DNA of 11,138 nucleotides, taken from the NCBI RefSeq assembly GCF_001908105.1, contig NZ_MKGQ01000052.1, forward strand, positions 1-11,138, in the 5' to 3' direction. The translations under genes and the position numbers were made by a program. Shown piece after piece: positions 1 through 7,580 of the stretch. Every line of letters starts with the position of its first letter. The first letter of the stretch is position 1. The notes below the pieces were generated by a model. It was not told the DNA's origin and did no database searches. It saw only the letters and a program-made list of their open reading frames with translations. The DNA comes from Xenorhabdus eapokensis. GTDB lineage: Bacteria > Pseudomonadota > Gammaproteobacteria > Enterobacterales > Enterobacteriaceae.

Positions 1-81
1 ATGATAAAATCTTGCTGTGACATAGCCTTTTGTTCCTTTATTTCTCTATTTTTGACGACTTAAAGTTATAAAGGAGCGGCT

Positions 82-205
82 ATGTCATTTCAACTCACCC
101 TAAAAGTCGAGCATCGCGTTAAGGTTAATCAATAGAATGCAAATGTCAGATTGCGATGCGCCGGTTAGGGCGCGGCTGGCAAGAGAGCCTTATAGGCGCA
201 TATGA
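82..205 (+). other. Two tandem mini-ORFs with a strong ribosome binding site
   Basis: An ATG at 82 opens a 17-codon reading frame (MSFQLTLKVEHR...) preceded by AAAGGAG at a good distance. Its TAG stop at 133-135 is followed after one base by another ATG at 137, which opens a 22-codon frame ending at 205, immediately before a hairpin. The arrangement recalls a leader-peptide or prophage-remnant region, but I recognise neither peptide. No gene on the plus strand follows that a leader could control, so function is unsupported. The rest of 1-490 shows no convincing gene. Confidence 0.2.
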
Positions 206-229
206 AAAACCCCCCGGCTATGTCGGGGG
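205..229 (-). terminator. Intrinsic terminator, minus strand
   Basis: A GC-only stem CCCCCG (211-216) pairs with CGGGGG (224-229) around a 7-base loop. Read on the minus strand the stem is followed by G and then TTTTT (209-205), the form of a Rho-independent terminator. Read on the plus strand there is no U-run, so it acts on leftward transcripts. It is the first clear stop for transcription leaving the HAD phosphatase gene, about 260 bases downstream of that gene. Confidence 0.6.
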
Positions 230-490
230 ATACTTATTCTTATATATCAACCAATTAAATAAAAGCCATTTTATAAAGATCCTGTCATTTTCAGAAGCTG
301 ATATTGCAGCTACTCCGCCATTACCCTGGATGCAAGATACTGCCCTTCGGTCAGATTCGGTAGTTTCAAAATCCTGTTCTGAATCAGGCCCGTCTGGTTA
401 CCAATGAGTGTACATTATCGAGTTCAGTGACCAAGTGGACGGGCTCAGAGGTATTATCTTTTCTTTCGACTTAATGATAAAAAGTATGTC

Positions 491-1132
491 TTACCATTTC
501 AAAATCATTGAATGTCCCTCAATCTCAACGTTAAGACCTTTATAATTATCTACGTGTGCAATCCCATTACTTGATAATAAATGGCTATTTGCTCCAATGA
601 TTATGACACTCATACCTGCAGCTAAGGCTGACTGAATACCAGAATCAGCATCCTCAAAAACAAGGCACTCACTAGGTTGCACACCTAAAATTTCTGCAGC
701 TTTCAGATAGGGTTCTGGATTAGGCTTCCCACGAGAAATATCTTCTGAGGTAACCATTATATCAGGCACTGGTATCCCTGCACTTATGATACTTTGCATA
801 GAGACTTTTTTTGCACCAGAAGTAACGATTGCCATACGGCCTGCGGGTATTGTTTTTATAAAATCAGCAGCTCCTGCGATCGGCTTAACCTGATTCAATT
901 CTGCTATCGCTCGCTCCTTAATTTCATCAACACAGTGCTGATTATAAAAATAAGATGAAATAAGCTTCAATGTCTCTTCAATAGTTCTCCCATGAATAAT
1001 GGAGAGAACATATTTGGTATCAAGGTGGTTTTCTTGAGCCCACTGATACCAAAGGCGTTCTATACAAGAGCCAGAATCAACTAATGTTCCATCAAGATCA
1101 AATAGTATTGCTTTACATTCAACGAAAGTCAT
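491..1132 (-). CDS. HAD-superfamily sugar phosphatase (YfbT/HxpA-like)
   Basis: This 213-residue protein is a haloacid dehalogenase-type phosphatase of the beta-phosphoglucomutase/sugar-phosphatase group. Visible motifs in order: FDLDGTLVDS with nucleophile Asp12 and Asp14, IVTSG (Thr104-Ser105), GKPNPEPYL with Lys136, and VFEDADSG with the Mg-binding acidic pair Glu160-Asp161. Overall layout and wording resemble E. coli YfbT (HxpA), which dephosphorylates hexose phosphates; the substrate here is unknown. I start it at the ATG at 1132, which has TGAGG just upstream. The longer in-frame ATG at 1177 lies inside the terminal hairpin of the neighbouring insertion sequence and is an artefact of that insertion. 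Without the IS, the gene would lie only about 60 bases downstream of the ThiG-like gene in the same direction, so it was probably the last gene of that operon. Confidence 0.85.
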   Translation of the reverse strand: MTFVECKAILFDLDGTLVDSGSCIERLWYQWAQENHLDTKYVLSIIHGRTIEETLKLISSYFYNQHCVDEIKERAIAELNQVKPIAGAADFIKTIPAGRMAIVTSGAKKVSMQSIISAGIPVPDIMVTSEDISRGKPNPEPYLKAAEILGVQPSECLVFEDADSGIQSALAAGMSVIIIGANSHLLSSNGIAHVDNYKGLNVEIEGHSMILKW

Positions 1133-1167
1133 AGTTGCCTCAGAAAATGAAAGGGAACAGTAAAAAT

Positions 1168-1210
1168 CCGCCTTCATAGAAGGCGGCTTTGATTTCGCCC
1201 CAGAGGGGCG
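1168..1210 (-). terminator. Tandem hairpins at the IS right end, terminator-like
   Basis: Two perfect hairpins follow tnpA on the minus strand: CGCCCC/GGGGCG (1196-1201 with 1205-1210, loop of 3) and CCGCCTTC/GAAGGCGG (1168-1175 with 1179-1186, loop of 3). The second is followed on the minus strand by ATTTTTA, an intrinsic-terminator signature. The second is also the IS right-end structure. It lies 36 bases upstream of the HAD start, so it could cut that gene off from transcription started in the upstream operon. Confidence 0.6.
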
Positions 1211-1240
1211 TTACTAGTTCAGACTCTGAGAGCCTTCACT

Positions 1241-1678
1241 TCACATCCCTTTTAACGATAATTGATTGTCTTCATGTTCATGTTTTTCCTGATACTTCAC
1301 ATACTTCCTTATCATTTCTTCATTTACACCTACGGTATCCACACAGTACCCTCTCGACCAAAAGTGATTTCCCCATAACTTTTTCTTTCTTAAATAGGGG
1401 AATTTATTAAATAATCGAATGGCTGTTCGTCCTTTTAAATGCCCAAGCACCTCAGATACAGATAATTTCGGGGGGATTTTTACCAAAAGATGAACATGAT
1501 CTATTTGAACATTCAATTCTACAATTTCTATCTCGAGTTGTTCACAGGAAATCCGTATCTGCTTATAAACCTCCCTTCCTACATTATTTTTCAGTATCCT
1601 AAATCGGTATTTGGGCGTCCAGACGATATGATATTGACAACACCAAAGTACATGCGATGCTTTCTTGAATCTACTCAT
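1241..1678 (-). CDS. tnpA: IS200/IS605-family transposase TnpA
   Basis: A 145-residue Y1 HUH transposase that moves single-stranded DNA. The HUH pair is His61-Val-His63 in DHVHLLV, and the catalytic tyrosine is Tyr126 in EEMIRKYVKYQ. Other family blocks are YHIVWTPKYR near residues 16-25, IPPKLSVSEVLGHLKGRTA (about 68-86) and FWSRGYCVDTVG (about 106-117). Length and all motifs match an intact member, so the enzyme is probably functional. It is flanked by the hairpins that TnpA would recognise. Confidence 0.92.
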   Translation of the reverse strand: MSRFKKASHVLWCCQYHIVWTPKYRFRILKNNVGREVYKQIRISCEQLEIEIVELNVQIDHVHLLVKIPPKLSVSEVLGHLKGRTAIRLFNKFPYLRKKKLWGNHFWSRGYCVDTVGVNEEMIRKYVKYQEKHEHEDNQLSLKGM

Positions 1679-1821
1679 GGTTAAATCCTTCTCTGTTATG
1701 GGGATAATAGTTCGGATTTTCCCATGAGTAGCCTTACTGGCAGAGCCAATCTGTCGATGACCACCTCCGCAGGAGGTGGTATTCAGTTATGAATAAACAC
1801 CCTTTTCTTTATTACTCTTAT

Positions 1822-2556
1822 CTAAAGTGTTGCTTCTTTATAATACAATGAACTTTCCACAGCTAATCGCATTGCGGTGGCCATCTCTATCGTTTTGTTT
1901 GCCTGTGCTATTGCTGAGTTTACTAGCACGGCATCCATACCAATACCAAACAACTGCGTAACTTCTGTAACATTAATAATTCCTGTTTCACCGATGCATG
2001 GAATGCTAACCATACTTCTAACATTTTCCATAACTTCAAGGTTATAAATACCTTTCCCTGTCCCAAGCTCACCAGCAGATAAACGTAAAGCACAACACCC
2101 CATATCCTGAAGCTTCATTGCAGCATAAGGATCAGGCGTTATCATTGGCATTACGTCAAACCCTTGCCTGAGTAGTACTTCTGCAGCCTCTATTACTTCA
2201 AAGTTATTGGCCCAACGCTGCTTAGCATCATTTCTTACATCAAGTTTAACAAATTCGATATCAAATAATTCCCTCATCTTTAAGGCCGTATCAATAGCTT
2301 CTTGCGCTGAATGAACGAAAGATGTTGTTGATACATAGACACATTTATAGTCGACTTTTTCAAATGCTTTAGCTACATCAGTAATGGCGACTCCAGAACT
2401 GCGATCTTTAGGATTAATTGTTGCAATAAGAAGTTCCGCACCAGCCGCAATTGTCACATCTCTGATCATCTCAGCAGAGTTATATTGCTCAGTACCAATC
2501 ATAAGCCTAGATGTTAATTCAACTTTCTTTGTCTTTAACCAAGGGTTTAGTGTCAT
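1822..2556 (-). CDS. Divergent ThiG-like (thiazole synthase-fold) enzyme
   Basis: This 244-residue protein aligns over its length with ThiG, the enzyme that takes sulfur from ThiS thiocarboxylate to build the thiamin thiazole. The Schiff-base lysine is kept (Lys104 in FVKLDV, ThiG usually KLEV), as is the GADAVLVN-like block (GMDAVLVNSAIA, about 207-218). Other ThiG signatures are altered: the acidic residue after the lysine is Asp106 instead of Glu, the VVDAGIG strand reads CIGETGII with Glu190 in place of Asp, and the usual PNTSG/PNTAG loop reads VSTTS. No ThiC, ThiE, ThiH or ThiO gene is nearby. ThiG relatives such as BexX make 2-thiosugars with the same chemistry, so a sulfur-incorporating role outside thiamin is likely; the substrate is unknown. 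I chose the ATG at 2556, preceded by AAAAGGA, 29 bases after the E1-like gene; the longer frame to 2607 would overlap that gene. Confidence 0.8.
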   Translation of the reverse strand: MTLNPWLKTKKVELTSRLMIGTEQYNSAEMIRDVTIAAGAELLIATINPKDRSSGVAITDVAKAFEKVDYKCVYVSTTSFVHSAQEAIDTALKMRELFDIEFVKLDVRNDAKQRWANNFEVIEAAEVLLRQGFDVMPMITPDPYAAMKLQDMGCCALRLSAGELGTGKGIYNLEVMENVRSMVSIPCIGETGIINVTEVTQLFGIGMDAVLVNSAIAQANKTIEMATAMRLAVESSLYYKEATL

Positions 2557-2585
2557 TATAATATCCTTTTGAGTTTTTATGCATA

Positions 2586-3311
2586 TCATATAGAGCAACC
2601 ACAACAATATTCATTCTTCGAGAATGGATATCCTTTCATGCTTAATGTTAATGAATCAAAGGTAAATATTTTATTTATATATTTTAATTTATTCCCAATT
2701 AATATTTCAATCGCCATTGTTGCTGTTGTAGTTCCAATAACTCCTACTAAAGGCCCAAGCACTCCGATATCCACGGGTGAAGGAATTAGCTTATCTTTGG
2801 GTGCGCTAGGAAATATACAACGATAACATCCATTATCGATATCAAAGTAGGTAATTGATCCTTCATCACCTAATACACTTGCGTTTATATATGGAATATG
2901 CATTTTGCAGCAGGCATCATTGGCAATATAACGTGTTTCTAAATTATCACAACCAACAATGACAATGTCATGGTTATCAATATATCCTTCAACGTTGTTG
3001 ATATTCACACGGTCATTGATACTGATTATTTCAATGTCGGAATTTAGTTTTAGTAGTTGTCTTTTAGCTACATCTACTTTTAGCATTCCGATATCATTTT
3101 CTCCAAAAAGTATCTGTCGATGTAAGTTAGATAAACTTATAACGTCATCATCTATTAACGTTATTTTTCCAACTCCCGCAGTTGATAAATATAGAGATAT
3201 AGGACATCCTAACCCACCACACCCTACAATAAGAACAGATGATTTTTTTAATTTTCTCTGACCTTCATTACCAATGACTTTAATTTGTCTATCATAGCGA
3301 TCATCATTCAT
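2586..3311 (-). CDS. ThiF/MoeB/HesA-family E1-like adenylyltransferase
   Basis: This 241-residue enzyme should adenylate the C-terminal glycine of the adjacent sulfur carrier and prepare it for sulfur loading. Seen in order: RYDRQI at 5-10, nucleotide loop GCGGLG at 30-35, acidic run Asp54-56 with SNLHRQ and its Arg65, and zinc ligands Cys162/Cys165 (CYRC) and Cys236/Cys239. The block GVLGPLVGVIGT (183-194) matches ThiF and MoeB. The catalytic cysteine that E. coli ThiF carries four residues before this block is a proline (Pro179), so no acyl-disulfide with the carrier can form at that site. The ATG at 3311 begins one base after the carrier gene's stop and has a GGAGG ribosome site inside the carrier's last codons; the upstream ATG at 3344 is less likely. 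Confidence 0.87.
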   Translation of the reverse strand: MNDDRYDRQIKVIGNEGQRKLKKSSVLIVGCGGLGCPISLYLSTAGVGKITLIDDDVISLSNLHRQILFGENDIGMLKVDVAKRQLLKLNSDIEIISINDRVNINNVEGYIDNHDIVIVGCDNLETRYIANDACCKMHIPYINASVLGDEGSITYFDIDNGCYRCIFPSAPKDKLIPSPVDIGVLGPLVGVIGTTTATMAIEILIGNKLKYINKIFTFDSLTLSMKGYPFSKNEYCCGCSI

Positions 3312-3312
3312 A

Positions 3313-3579
3313 TCAGCCTCCGGCCATCGGTATGATGACTTCAATACTACTATCAGTTGTTAGGCATATTGATGGATCTTTTATTCTTTGGTTATTTAAA
3401 TATATCAGAACAAACTGGTTAAAATCAGAACCGCTTTTCATTATTTTTTCTACAAGCATTGGCTGATTGAGCTTTTTTATTACATCCATAACGGTTGAAT
3501 TTTTTTCCAGAGATAACGATTTTGAATTTCCAATAGCTTTAGGTATAGTTACGTTTACTATAATATTTTTTGTCGTCAT
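3313..3579 (-). CDS. MoaD/ThiS/CysO-like sulfur carrier protein
   Basis: An 88-residue ubiquitin-fold carrier ending in the required Gly-Gly (IPMAGG). The C-terminal half, FVLIYLNNQRIKDP then SSIEVIIPMAGG, has the layout of MoaD/CysO-type carriers, and the length is closer to those than to the roughly 66-residue ThiS. The C-terminal glycine would be adenylated by the adjoining E1-like protein and converted to a thiocarboxylate that feeds the ThiG-like enzyme. It is the first gene of the sulfur cassette and lies 111 bases after the exporter gene. AGAGGA lies upstream of the start. Which acceptor it serves is inferred from context only. Confidence 0.85.
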   Translation of the reverse strand: MTTKNIIVNVTIPKAIGNSKSLSLEKNSTVMDVIKKLNQPMLVEKIMKSGSDFNQFVLIYLNNQRIKDPSICLTTDSSIEVIIPMAGG

Positions 3580-3707
3580 AATATAGATTTCCTCTCAACG
3601 ATTAGTTTTTTAGAATTTATGTTTTCCATCACTTCCCATCCACACTTATAAATTTTTATTTTAGGTTTAAAAACAAGTTTTCGATGATTATTAAAGTAAT
3701 TTACCAA
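3576..3707 (-). CDS. Possible small ORF coupled to the sulfur carrier gene
   Basis: In the gap between the exporter and the sulfur carrier, a frame stays open for 43 codons from a TTG at 3707 (AGGG about nine bases upstream). It ends in a TGA that overlaps the carrier's ATG in an ATGA junction. An ATG at 3629 would give 17 residues (MENINSKKLIVERKSIL). The peptide is lysine-rich with one cysteine and matches no family I know. The overlap suggests translational coupling, but AT-rich DNA easily yields such frames, and the start is not ATG. Confidence 0.2.
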   Translation of the reverse strand: MVNYFNNHRKLVFKPKIKIYKCGWEVMENINSKKLIVERKSIL

Positions 3708-5799
3708 GGTCTATAACCCTATCCGCAGATGATATTGTTGACGGACGATGTGCAATAATAATCCGGGTAATGTTTAGTTGAGAAATTGACTGATTAACTT
3801 TTTCTTCACATTCAACATCCAAATGGCTTGTTGCTTCATCCATAAATATAATTAATGGTTTTCGATACAAAGCCCGCGCAATCAGTAAACGCTGTTTTTG
3901 CCCCCCTGAAAGATTCCCTCCGAGTTCTCCGACTAAAGTTTCGTAACCCATTGGCATGGACGTAATGTCTTCGTGTATATGGCTTAGCCTCGCACATACC
4001 TCAACTTGTTGGAGATTAATTCTTTGTTCAAATCCTGAAATATTTTCAGCTATAGAGCCAGACAGAAGCTTGTCATCCTGAAGAACACAAGAAATACATT
4101 TTCTGTAATTGTTAACACCAATTTTTCCAATATCAAGTCCATTAACCAGTACATTACCTTCTGAAGGAAGCAGTAACCCTGCCATCAGTTTCAACAACGT
4201 TGTTTTTCCCATACCAGATGGGCCTATAATAGCCACACTTTCACCAGCATTGATATTCATATTTACGTTTTTGAGAATATAGCTAGTAAGAATATCATAT
4301 TGATAGTACAAGTTACGGATCTCAAGATTCACAGGAACTCCAGATGGAAACAGATTGCGTTCTGGCATCTGCTTTTCTGTTTCAGACAATACAATGTCTG
4401 AAACCCTCGTATTATGCAAACTAAGCATTTTTAACCTAAAGAAGATATCAATAAGACTGACTGAACGCTCTGAAAACTGTCCCCTATAAGCATTAAAAGC
4501 AACAAACATACCGAGAGTCATAGAATTATCAATCACTGCTGTCGCACCGAGCCACAGAATAATGATTTGATCGCAAACAGTAATAAAATAGTTTATACCT
4601 GTAAACATCATATCCAATCTAGAAAGTCTTATTCCTGAATTTATTGCTTCCGCATTAAGATTGACCCAACGTTGAGAACGAGATTCAATTATTCCCAGAG
4701 CCTTTAATGTACTAATGCTATAAAGACTTTCCATAAAATGAGAGTTAGCAGAGGCATTTTTAATCATCTGTTCCTCTGAAATTTTCTTATATAGAGGATA
4801 GGTATATATACGTAGAATGATATAAATTAGGGTGAATCCCATAACCACCCATACTAGCCAACCTCCATATAACCACATCATAATAAACACACCGACGGAC
4901 ATAATACCGTCCATAACACTTGTCACTATGTTTTCTGTGAATGTGCTTCTAATGGTATCCAACGAACTAAAACGGGCTTGAATATCGCCAAGCTGTCGTT
5001 TTTCAAAATAAGAAACTGGAAGCCGTATTAGGTGGTTGAATAGTCCTGATTTCCATTGAATATCAATTGATGCTCCCGTTACAATAGAAACCCACGCCCG
5101 AAAAATTGATATGCCTGATCGAAATATAACGAGAAAAAACAGACCCAAACATATCACTGCAAGCAAGTTATAGTCACTAGCGGGAATGACATGGTCCATA
5201 ACAAGCTGAGTGCCGACCGGTATTAATAACGTAATGGCTTCGATGATAAGAGAAAAAAATAAAATTTTCAGAAGAGCATTTTTTAACCCAACCACGTTAT
5301 TCAAAAGCCGTGATAGATGAAGCTTTTTTTCTTCTTTAATCGGAACAAATTCACTATTTGGCCATATTTCTAACGCAACACCTGTAAAGTGATTTGATAA
5401 TGATTTAATTCCGATAGTTTTTCGCCCGCTGGCAGGATCATGAATAACCACTTGTTTTTTATTTGACTTTATAAGAACCACAAAGTGATTCATATTCCAA
5501 TGCAATATACAAGGGGTTTTCAATTCACCTATTTCATGGATATCTAATGTTAAGGCACGCATTTTCATGCCAAGGTTTTCGGCAATATTGATCAGTGTAT
5601 CGAGTGTGGCTCCCCGAGAGGATATACCGTATCGACTACGTAAATTGAATAAGTCAATTCTCTGTCCATAATAATGACTAATCATTGCCAGACACGCAAG
5701 ACCACATTCTGACGATTCAGACTGTAAAATTTGAGGAACGTTTCTGGTGAGTTTAAGATTAAGTTTTTTTGTCAGACTTTCCAGATAGTCACTCATCAT
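3691..5799 (-). CDS. cvaB: CvaB-like microcin exporter, C39 peptidase-ABC ATPase fusion
   Basis: A 702-residue inner-membrane transporter that cleaves double-glycine leaders and exports the mature peptide. The N-terminal C39 peptidase has its triad Cys32 (SSECGLACLAM), His105 (MNHFVVL) and Asp121 (IHDPASG). A membrane domain with about six spans covers roughly 175-450. The ATPase has Walker A GPSGMGKT (526-533), Q-loop Gln574, signature LSGGQ (630-634), Walker B IIFMDE (650-655) and switch His684. Wording throughout is close to CvaB of the colicin V operon. All catalytic residues are present, so it should be active. Its ATG overlaps the end of the CvaA-like gene by 11 bases, with AGGA upstream, so the two are co-translated. 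The expected substrate is the GG-leader peptide at 8218-8403. Confidence 0.95.
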   Translation of the reverse strand: MMSDYLESLTKKLNLKLTRNVPQILQSESSECGLACLAMISHYYGQRIDLFNLRSRYGISSRGATLDTLINIAENLGMKMRALTLDIHEIGELKTPCILHWNMNHFVVLIKSNKKQVVIHDPASGRKTIGIKSLSNHFTGVALEIWPNSEFVPIKEEKKLHLSRLLNNVVGLKNALLKILFFSLIIEAITLLIPVGTQLVMDHVIPASDYNLLAVICLGLFFLVIFRSGISIFRAWVSIVTGASIDIQWKSGLFNHLIRLPVSYFEKRQLGDIQARFSSLDTIRSTFTENIVTSVMDGIMSVGVFIMMWLYGGWLVWVVMGFTLIYIILRIYTYPLYKKISEEQMIKNASANSHFMESLYSISTLKALGIIESRSQRWVNLNAEAINSGIRLSRLDMMFTGINYFITVCDQIIILWLGATAVIDNSMTLGMFVAFNAYRGQFSERSVSLIDIFFRLKMLSLHNTRVSDIVLSETEKQMPERNLFPSGVPVNLEIRNLYYQYDILTSYILKNVNMNINAGESVAIIGPSGMGKTTLLKLMAGLLLPSEGNVLVNGLDIGKIGVNNYRKCISCVLQDDKLLSGSIAENISGFEQRINLQQVEVCARLSHIHEDITSMPMGYETLVGELGGNLSGGQKQRLLIARALYRKPLIIFMDEATSHLDVECEEKVNQSISQLNITRIIIAHRPSTISSADRVIDLGKLL

Positions 5800-7078
5800 T
5801 TACAGGTCCTGTTAAGCTTTTTTTTATGTCGTAGAAAGGAGATGTGATCCATTGATAAATTGGTCTTTTTTCTAAAAAAAGAACCGTTTTAGCCTGCATA
5901 CCGCTGCTCAAATTCAATATTTTATCCTGATATTCAAAATGCGTCTGATTCAACAATACAAGTATCTTATAATATGATTCTGTCTTACTTGTGTTGGATT
6001 GAGGTGGTGAGCTACGGTAAGAAGCCATCTCTTGAACAGACGCAGGTATGTAAGATATAGATGTTATTTTTCCAGAAAATTGACCAAATTTCTCATGTGG
6101 GAATGCATCATAGCTAATGTTTACGCTGTCTCCGATAGATACATAAGGTATACTGTTATTAGGCAGCCAAAGCACTAAGTAATAAATTTCCCCAGAATCA
6201 GGAATAATCTGGGCAAGACTGTCACCCTCACTAACCATTTGCCCTTGTGTGACACTCAATGATTCTATACGCCCGTCAATAGGTGAATTAACAACCAAAG
6301 TACCAGTTGCATCAGTTTCAGCTAATTGGCGTTGTATATCGCTAATTTGAAGTTGGTACTGTGATATCTGATTATCAAAATCAGTTGCTTTAGTGATGAT
6401 ATCGTTATTCAGTGTTATTATTTGTTGTGATTCTTGAAGATGCTGATTGTATAAGCTATGGTATGAACTTTGGTACTGATAATAGGAATTCGTTTGTATG
6501 CTTAATTGGTCTTTAGTTATCAACCCACTTCGGGTATAGTGTTTATATGACTCCATCATATTTTTTGCATATTCCACGCCCTGCCTTGCATTTTCAACAA
6601 TTTCTGCCGATTTCTTATTTGATTCCTCATATTGTTTTTTTTGAGCTAATAGACTGTCCAATGTTGTTTTTTTATTTATTTTTAATTTTTCAATCATCCC
6701 TTCAATTTGTATGATTTGTTTCTCCAGTTCTTGACGGCTATTTTGGCTCACTTTTCCTGAATTCGTTACGCGACTGATATCAATTTCGTAAATTGGGGTG
6801 CCTTTTTTAACATTATCTCCTTTTTTCACAAGATTATTTGAAATAAATCCTTTTTGATGAGATAAAATATTTACTGCTCGTGGTTGAGTAGTTACTTCAC
6901 CATATACAGTTAACCTTCTTGTGTAACTTCCTAATATCAAAAATAAAATTAGAATAATAATGATAAATAGCGAAAAAAAACCGGCAAACCAAGCAGGAAA
7001 TCCTCTTTTTATTATGGCTTGACCGGCCCATTTTGTTTTCTGAAACTCTATTGCTTCCTGTCTGAACAAGCCATTCAT
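5789..7078 (-). CDS. cvaA: CvaA-like HlyD-family membrane fusion protein
   Basis: A 429-residue periplasmic adaptor that links the ABC exporter to an outer-membrane TolC. A cytoplasmic N-terminus (FRQEAIEFQKTKWAGQA) precedes one membrane span at about 29-50, then a lipoyl/barrel-sandwich half (GEVTTQPRAVNI), a long glutamine- and lysine-rich coiled-coil hairpin at about 110-260, and the second half (VNSPIDGRIESLSVTQGQMV). The tail (KRPIYQWITSPFYDIKKS, then TGPVNDE) matches colicin V CvaA closely. It is the first gene of the leftward operon, with AGAGGA upstream of the ATG. No TolC gene is in the window. About 128 bases upstream lies a decayed transposase, so its promoter must lie in that short gap or beyond; I see no convincing one. 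Confidence 0.93.
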   Translation of the reverse strand: MNGLFRQEAIEFQKTKWAGQAIIKRGFPAWFAGFFSLFIIIILILFLILGSYTRRLTVYGEVTTQPRAVNILSHQKGFISNNLVKKGDNVKKGTPIYEIDISRVTNSGKVSQNSRQELEKQIIQIEGMIEKLKINKKTTLDSLLAQKKQYEESNKKSAEIVENARQGVEYAKNMMESYKHYTRSGLITKDQLSIQTNSYYQYQSSYHSLYNQHLQESQQIITLNNDIITKATDFDNQISQYQLQISDIQRQLAETDATGTLVVNSPIDGRIESLSVTQGQMVSEGDSLAQIIPDSGEIYYLVLWLPNNSIPYVSIGDSVNISYDAFPHEKFGQFSGKITSISYIPASVQEMASYRSSPPQSNTSKTESYYKILVLLNQTHFEYQDKILNLSSGMQAKTVLFLEKRPIYQWITSPFYDIKKSLTGPVNDE

Positions 7079-7206
7079 TTAGTTTTAATTCCTCTTGGGT
7101 CCGCCTAATAAGTGCAACTCCAATGCTTAAGCCCAACAACCACCTGCTAAAGTAACAACTGTCTTGAACGCAATTTTTATGAAGTTATCTGATGATACGA
7201 ATCATT

Positions 7207-7580
7207 CTATTCTTCATCTTTTCTAATCATCTCATCTGTTAACTGACTCACTGTCGTACAAAAATATCCTCTGTCCCAAAAATGCTTACCCCAGTATCGC
7301 TTATTCAGATGCGAAAATTCTTCAAACAACTTACTTGCTGTTCTTTACTTCATTTTCCTTATGAGTGCAGCGGGCGCTAACGTCGGGGGACTGCTCACCA
7401 GTATGTGAACATGAACTTTGCTCACTACGCCTTTTAATATTTTGATTTAAAATGCTTCACTTGTCTGATGGACTCACTACCTCATCCGTATAATCTACTT
7501 CACCAATCAGCACTTTGTACCTGTATTTAGTTACCCACATAAAATGGTGTTTAATCTGAATTACTATATCTGTAATCCAT
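7207..7580 (-). pseudogene. Decayed IS200/IS605-family transposase
   Basis: Read on the minus strand in several frames, this stretch spells recognisable TnpA pieces: MDYRYSNS at the start, HHFMWVTKYRYKVL, then KVHVHILVSSPPTLAPAA holding the His-Val-His pair, and FEEFSHLNKRYWGKHFWDRG followed by LTDEMIRK near the end. Frameshifts and in-frame stops (for example TAA within the KMK-RTASKL block) break it, and the catalytic tyrosine after MIRK is replaced by Asp. It is a different lineage from the intact element at 1241-1678. It sits just upstream of the exporter operon. Confidence 0.8.

Larger units (their letters stand above)
1160..1788 (-). mobile_element. IS200-type insertion sequence (IS200/IS605 family)
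   Basis: A single-gene element with an intact HUH transposase and no tnpB, hence IS200 type. Its ends carry the subterminal hairpins expected of this family: ACCACCTCC (1760-1768) with GGAGGTGGT (1772-1780) at the left end upstream of tnpA, and CCGCCTTC (1168-1175) with GAAGGCGG (1179-1186) at the right end. Exact tips are not certain because the family makes no terminal inverted repeats or target duplication; the limits are estimates from the hairpins. It sits between the ThiG-like gene and the HAD phosphatase gene. Confidence 0.8.

Noticed and set aside
156..407. 83-codon open frame on the plus strand
   Set aside because: No ribosome site, passes through the minus-strand terminator hairpin at 205-229, and resembles no family.
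388..444. Inverted repeat GCCCGTC/GACGGGC as a terminator for the HAD gene
   Set aside because: Loop of over 40 bases with only partial inner pairing and no T-run; the hairpin at 205-229 is a far better terminator.
1822..3579. Ordinary thiamin biosynthesis operon (thiS-thiF-thiG)
   Set aside because: Only these three activities are present, the carrier is of MoaD/CysO size, the E1 lacks the ThiF cysteine and the ThiG-like protein has altered signature blocks; canonical enterobacterial operons also hold thiC, thiE and thiH.
6897..7139. 80-codon minus-strand frame overlapping the start of the CvaA-like gene
   Set aside because: It is a shifted reading of the CvaA-like N-terminus; the CvaA frame matches the family from FRQEAIEF onward.
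7125..7206. Minus-strand frame ending ...KTVVTLAGGCWA, resembling a GG-leader peptide remnant
   Set aside because: No start codon or ribosome site and only two residues after the GG-C; too short to support a second precursor.
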